Origin: Nitratireductor sp. B36
GTDB lineage: Bacteria > Pseudomonadota > Alphaproteobacteria > Rhizobiales > Rhizobiaceae
Direction: 5' to 3'
NCBI RefSeq assembly: GCF_020833685.1
Contig: NZ_JACKZY010000003.1
Coordinates: 124,001-188,000 of the forward strand
Length of the DNA: 64,000 nt
Position numbers and translations under genes: made by a program. Position 1 is the first letter of the stretch. Every line of letters begins with the position of its first letter. The notes beneath the pieces were generated by a model. That model saw only the letters and a program-made list of their open reading frames with translations, ran no database searches and was not told the DNA's origin. Shown here in pieces: positions 59,922-64,000 of the stretch.

Positions 59922-61426
59922 GCCTCGTCTCCGCTCAGGAAGCCGGCCTCTTCATAGAATGTGCGCAGCTCGTCCAGCACGGGATGGCCCATGGCGCGGC
60001 GAAGATAGGCGCGGATGCGCGGCAGGTGCTTGATGTAGAAAGGCTTGTGATCGCGCTGCTCCAGCCGCACGAAGGTGCCGAGCAGCTTGGAATTGCGCTG
60101 GGTGGCGCAGATCGCATAGGCCTCGTCGAACGCTTCGCGATCGAACGGCCCCTGCTCGGCGCGGGCAGCGCAATAAGCCTCCACCACAGCGCGTTCCAGC
60201 GCTTCGGGCATGGTCACGCGGGCATCGAGCGCCAATGAGGCGACGTCATAGGCTGCCGGCCCGCACACCGCATCCTGCAAATCGATCAGCCCCAGCCGGT
60301 CGAACCCTTCGCGCTCCGCCCGCCAGATCAGGTTTGGCGAATGAAAATCGCGAAGGACGAGATTTTTCTCGAAGTCTTCAAGGCGTGCGAAGAGCCGGTT
60401 CCAGCGTTCCATATAGCCCGCGCGCTCCGCATCGTTTGCGGGACGTCCGGCCATGAAGGGCATGTACCAGTCCGTTAAGAGGCTCACCTCGATGCCGAGC
60501 GCCTCGCGATCATAAGGCGGCAGTTCGTGAACGAGTTGATCGGTGACCGGCATCTCTTTCGGCCAGGCATCACGGTGGAGGGCTGCCAGCAGGCGCGCCG
60601 CCGCCACATAGCGTTCGGCCACCGGCTCACCTTCGGGCGAGAGAAACGGCGCTTCGCCCAGATGCTCTGTGAGGAGTAGCCCCGTTTCCAGATCCTGCGC
60701 ATAAACCTCATAGGCCGAGAAGCCGCGGGCGCGGATGGCGTTTGCCATGGCAACGGAGGCGGCGACGGACTGCGCCAGGTGCGCGATGCGGCTATAGGGA
60801 CGCCCGCACTCAAGCAGCGGCTCATCACGGCGCTCCGGCGCATTCATCAGGATACGGCGGGCGCCCGTGCGTGTCGTCACGGTCTCATAGGCCCGCAGTG
60901 AAGCATCGCCCAGAAGGAAGGCGCGATGGGCGCTCAGCTCGCCGGAATTGTTGAGGAAATCGCGAATGGCGAAGCTGCGCTCGAGCCGAAGCATCGCTTC
61001 CTCGGGCCCCGCCACCACCGCAAGCCGCCCTTCACCGCTGTCGTGCAGCTCAATGCGGATCGCATCAGCAAAGCGCTCGCCAGCACACTCGGGCCATTCG
61101 ACAAGTGCAACGCCATCGTCCGCCATCTCGAACAGGCCGAGCTCTTCCAGCTCGTCGGGATCGGCCAGCCGATAGAGATCGAAATGATGCACGGGGATGC
61201 GCGCTTCGTAGCTCTGCACCAGCGTGAAGGTGGGGCTTGGCACCTCCAGCTCCGGATTGTCGGCCAAGGCGCGGATGATGGAGCGGGCAAGTGTCGTCTT
61301 GCCGGCACCGAGATCGCCCTTCAGGGCCAGAATATCGCCGGGCCGCAGCGCCACGGCGATATCCTCGCCGAAAAGCGTGGTTGCGTCTTCATCCGGCAGG
61401 AAGCGTTCCAGAACGCGTGCTGTCAT
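59918..61426 (-). CDS. TsaE-AmgK fusion (tRNA t6A ATPase plus MurNAc/GlcNAc anomeric kinase)
   Basis: A 502-residue two-domain protein. Residues 1-150 are TsaE, the P-loop ATPase needed for t6A37 tRNA modification: Walker A GDLGAGKTTLARSI (about 38-51), VPSPTFTLVQSYE, HHFDLYRL and VALVEWPE. Residues 155-502 are an aminoglycoside-phosphotransferase-like kinase matching AmgK, which phosphorylates MurNAc at C1: RDFHSPNLIW is the catalytic loop and LIDLQDAVCGPAAYDVASL the metal-binding region. The fusion is recurrent in alphaproteobacteria. Overlap with murU (ATGA) ties the kinase to peptidoglycan recycling. It is followed upstream by divL after 9 bp. Confidence 0.93.
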   Translation of the reverse strand: MTARVLERFLPDEDATTLFGEDIAVALRPGDILALKGDLGAGKTTLARSIIRALADNPELEVPSPTFTLVQSYEARIPVHHFDLYRLADPDELEELGLFEMADDGVALVEWPECAGERFADAIRIELHDSGEGRLAVVAGPEEAMLRLERSFAIRDFLNNSGELSAHRAFLLGDASLRAYETVTTRTGARRILMNAPERRDEPLLECGRPYSRIAHLAQSVAASVAMANAIRARGFSAYEVYAQDLETGLLLTEHLGEAPFLSPEGEPVAERYVAAARLLAALHRDAWPKEMPVTDQLVHELPPYDREALGIEVSLLTDWYMPFMAGRPANDAERAGYMERWNRLFARLEDFEKNLVLRDFHSPNLIWRAEREGFDRLGLIDLQDAVCGPAAYDVASLALDARVTMPEALERAVVEAYCAARAEQGPFDREAFDEAYAICATQRNSKLLGTFVRLEQRDHKPFYIKHLPRIRAYLRRAMGHPVLDELRTFYEEAGFLSGDEA

Positions 61427-61435
61427 ACGGTTTGG

Positions 61436-63958
61436 CTACTCTGCGGCGACCCGCGCCTGTGTCGGCGCGGAGGGGAACCGGCAGGTTACCGTGGTTCCGC
61501 GCCCTTCGCCCGTGTCGATGTGGACCGAGCCGCCATGCAGCTCAACGAAGCTCTTGACGATGGAGAGGCCAAGCCCCGCACCACGCCTGCGCCCGCCATT
61601 AACATGCGGCTCGAAACGTTTGAAGATGGTTTCCAACACATCGGGTGCCATGCCCGGCCCATCATCATGCACGCTGAATTCCACCGCATCGTCATATTGC
61701 CGCGCAGAAAGCCGGATCGTGCTGTGCTCGGGCGCATAATTGGCCGCATTGGAAAGCAGATTGAAGAGCACCTGACGCACGCGGTTTTCGTCTGCATGGA
61801 AAACGAGCGCGGCATCGTCCATTTGCACGTCGAGCCGGATCTGGTGTTCGCGCAGGCGCTCCGATATGAGCCCGGCCGCAGCCTCGACCATGTCGCCGAC
61901 CCTTACCTCGCCGATTTCCAGTTCCATGATGCCGGCGTCAACCGTCGCAAGGTCGAGAATGTCATTCACGACAGTGAGGAGCACGGAGGAGGAGGACCCT
62001 ATGTGATCCAGGTACTCACGCTGCTTCTGATTGAGCGGACCCGTTTCCGGAAGGTTCAGGAGCTCGGTAAAGCCAATAATGTTCGTCAGCGGTGAACGCA
62101 GCTCATAGGAGACATGCTGCACGAAATCGTTCTTGAGCTTGTCTGCCTTCTGCAGCGCATCGTTCTTCTCCTTCAATGCGCGTTCCACGTTCACGCTGTC
62201 GGTCATGTCGACAAAGGTGATCATCACCTGGCCGTTGGGCAGCGGAATCGTGGCATGGCTCAATACCGACCCGTTAGAGAGCTCCACCTGACCATGCTGG
62301 CTGCGCCGCTCGTCATCGAAGCCAGTGACAGAGGCAACAAAATTGTGCCACGGGCTGTCCTTGGCCAGTGGGTCGCACACCGCACGGATGTCGGCAATAT
62401 GTGCCTCGGGCGTGACAAGCTGGTCAGGCAGGTTCCAGATGCGCTGGAAAGCCGGATTGGACAAGCGCAGGCGTCCATCCGGGCCGAACACCGCGACGCC
62501 CTCGGTGAGATTGTCCAACGTTTCGCCTTGAACGCGCATCGCCGCATTGTAGCGGCTCTCGAGATCGAACTTCTCCGTCAAATTCTCGAAAACCCAGGTC
62601 ACGCCACCCTTGGGCTGCGGATTGGCGATCACGCGGATCGTGCGTCCGTCGGGCAGGTGCCACCAGTGTTCCTGCGGTTTCATGCTGCGATAGGCGGACA
62701 GGAGCCCTTCCTTCCAGCGCCGCCATTCGGGCTGTTCGGCCAGCGTACCTTCGCTGCGTAGCCGGTCGAGCAGCAGAGCATTGTCGGGTCTGCTTTCGAG
62801 GAAAGGGGTATCGAGATCCCAAAGCTTCTGGAACGACTGGTTGAAGAAGCGCAGCTTCTGGTTCTCGTCGAAGATCGCCACCGCCGTTGTGAGCTGGTCG
62901 AGTGTGTCGGAATGACTCTGGACCGTGCTTTCAAATTCCCGGCGGATCGTTTCCACTTCGCTGATGTCCGCCGCGATGCCTGCCGAGCCATGACCGCCAG
63001 CATAATCGGTAACCGCAAAAACGCGCCGCTCGCCATGAACAACGGCGGACAGGGATTGCCGGAACACCTCATTGGCTTCGCGATGACGGCTGATGATTTC
63101 CTCCCGCGCCGACATGGGCAGGAACTCGACCTGTTCGCGCAGAACGGCATCACTCGTGGGGGCATCCACCGCACCGGTGAACGCACGGTTGACCCAGGCC
63201 AGTTGTCCGGCCTTGTCGCGGAGCCAGAACGGCATGTCGAGCGCGTCGAGCAGGCCCAGAAGCGTGGCACGCTCAGACAAGAGATTGTCCTGCTCAAGCT
63301 GAAGACGTGCATGTTCTTCACGCACGCCGGCAAGCGAGACGAACCGTAGAACCGTGTGCTGGGCAGATTTCCGCCCCTGAGCCTCCAGCATCGTGCCGGA
63401 TCTCGTTTCGATGGTCAGGTCGAAATTCTCTCCGGTCTCGCGCAGGGTGGCGAGTGCGCGGTCGAGAGCGGAGGCGGACCGCGGCATCATCCAACGTCCA
63501 AATGCCAGGAACGCGGAGCGCTCATCCGGCGCACCGCACCCAGGCGCAAGATCGCCCACAATCGCCGGCTTGTCCGAGCCGCCGCCCCAGACGACCGCGC
63601 GTTGATCCTTCAGATTGAGAAGAGCCTCGGAGCGGCCGAGTGCCCCGCTCAGCTCTGCGATCCGTGCACGGAGTTCAAGATTTTCAGAAGCAATGCGGGC
63701 GCGCTGACGGATCAACCAGATGGCAGAGAGAAATGCTGCGCCCATGACACCGGCAAAGACGGCGATCTGAATGACTTCGAGAGCGGTGACCGAAACGCCC
63801 GGCGCAAGCTGCGCAGCCGCCTGCGCGGCGGCCACGGTTGGCACGGCCACGCCCGTCGTCAGCGTCAGCAACCGCATCAGTCCCCGCACGATGCCCACTT
63901 TGCGCTGTCGGCCCTTAGGGCCCGTAGATCCGCCGTTCAGCGGGTCCAGCCCCGGCAT
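61436..63958 (-). CDS. divL: DivL-like pseudo-histidine kinase (His replaced by Tyr)
   Basis: An 840-residue protein with an N-terminal hydrophobic stretch (LTLTTGVAVPTVAAAQ), a transmembrane helix (about residues 58-85), PAS-like domains across about residues 230-590, then a HisKA-like helix and an HATPase domain. The phosphoacceptor box reads FVQHVSYELRSPLTNIIGF: Tyr618 (codon 62105-62107, TAT) stands where histidine kinases have His, as in Caulobacter DivL. ATP-binding motifs are present (NLLSNAANYAP, DDGPGMAP, GAGLGLSIV). DivL acts allosterically on CckA to control CtrA phosphorylation. I chose ATG 63956-63958 (AAGGA upstream); TTG 63991 is in frame, and the frame continues past the window edge. 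Confidence 0.92.
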   Translation of the reverse strand: MPGLDPLNGGSTGPKGRQRKVGIVRGLMRLLTLTTGVAVPTVAAAQAAAQLAPGVSVTALEVIQIAVFAGVMGAAFLSAIWLIRQRARIASENLELRARIAELSGALGRSEALLNLKDQRAVVWGGGSDKPAIVGDLAPGCGAPDERSAFLAFGRWMMPRSASALDRALATLRETGENFDLTIETRSGTMLEAQGRKSAQHTVLRFVSLAGVREEHARLQLEQDNLLSERATLLGLLDALDMPFWLRDKAGQLAWVNRAFTGAVDAPTSDAVLREQVEFLPMSAREEIISRHREANEVFRQSLSAVVHGERRVFAVTDYAGGHGSAGIAADISEVETIRREFESTVQSHSDTLDQLTTAVAIFDENQKLRFFNQSFQKLWDLDTPFLESRPDNALLLDRLRSEGTLAEQPEWRRWKEGLLSAYRSMKPQEHWWHLPDGRTIRVIANPQPKGGVTWVFENLTEKFDLESRYNAAMRVQGETLDNLTEGVAVFGPDGRLRLSNPAFQRIWNLPDQLVTPEAHIADIRAVCDPLAKDSPWHNFVASVTGFDDERRSQHGQVELSNGSVLSHATIPLPNGQVMITFVDMTDSVNVERALKEKNDALQKADKLKNDFVQHVSYELRSPLTNIIGFTELLNLPETGPLNQKQREYLDHIGSSSSVLLTVVNDILDLATVDAGIMELEIGEVRVGDMVEAAAGLISERLREHQIRLDVQMDDAALVFHADENRVRQVLFNLLSNAANYAPEHSTIRLSARQYDDAVEFSVHDDGPGMAPDVLETIFKRFEPHVNGGRRRGAGLGLSIVKSFVELHGGSVHIDTGEGRGTTVTCRFPSAPTQARVAAE

Positions 63959-64000
63959 GTCTTGTTCCTTCTCCGCCGCATGATCTGGCAAGACCGCCCC

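Overview
The window reads as a chromosomal segment of an alphaproteobacterium of the order Hyphomicrobiales (Rhizobiales), most like Phyllobacteriaceae/Mesorhizobium relatives. The basis is: the trpF-trpB-trpA-accD-folC order with an AccD lacking zinc-finger cysteines, infC with an ATT start, dnaK/dnaJ near pmtA and pyrF, a TsaE-AmgK fusion next to MurU, AddAB instead of RecBCD, and a DivL-type pseudo-histidine kinase. The genus cannot be fixed by eye. Nothing looks like a prophage, IS element, CRISPR array, rRNA operon or plasmid backbone. Almost all of it is core chromosome with small accessory insertions.

Layout. 1-4.4 kb: gyrB (cut by the left edge), an NDUFA9-like SDR protein and a TauE/SafE permease, then a 147-bp palindromic element. 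4.4-9.9 kb (minus): trpF-trpB-80-residue ORF-trpA-accD-folC. 9.9-12.9 kb: a GIY-YIG gene between two nearly identical MITE-like repeats, a YgjP-type metallopeptidase, a DUF2852 protein and an ABHD10-like hydrolase. 13.0-19.7 kb: infC, an ICMT-like membrane methyltransferase, rpmI-rplT, a kinase-fold gene, pheS-pheT. 19.7-22.5 kb: RhuM, a Gfo/Idh/MocA oxidoreductase and a SleB-type hydrolase. 22.7-30.3 kb: heat-shock promoter, dnaK, an acyltransferase wedged in before dnaJ, then pmtA, an FMN reductase, pyrF, DUF1330 and GNAT. 30.5-35.5 kb: phaZ, a C93-type cysteine protease behind a consensus CtrA box, an ankyrin protein, and a small ArsR-SRPBCC-DUF1801-membrane-DUF1801 cluster behind a palindromic operator. 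35.5-42.4 kb: LysE exporter, YifB, gshB, two c-di-GMP enzymes, an RlpA-like protein and tRNA-Leu(CAG). 42.5-50.9 kb (minus): gpmA, dapB, an MsbA-like ABC exporter, glk, mepA, an SDR, queG, GST. 51-64 kb: uppP, a third MITE-like repeat, trxA, then the tightly packed minus-strand run divL, tsaE-amgK, murU, addB, addA.

How the parts connect. Envelope and peptidoglycan turnover recurs: AmgK and MurU salvage MurNAc, MepA, SleB and RlpA-like proteins act on the wall, UppP recycles the lipid carrier, and DapB feeds mDAP. Cell-cycle control also recurs: DivL acts through CckA on CtrA, and three TTAA-N7-TTAAC-type sites (two exact, one with a single mismatch) lie upstream of a C93 protease, a diguanylate cyclase and glk. 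I did not find a large undescribed system. The most unusual local signals are the DivL/CtrA-site combination, the ArsR-controlled DUF1801 cluster, the 80-residue ORF inside trpBA, and a GIY-YIG gene whose 3' end is supplied by a mobile repeat.
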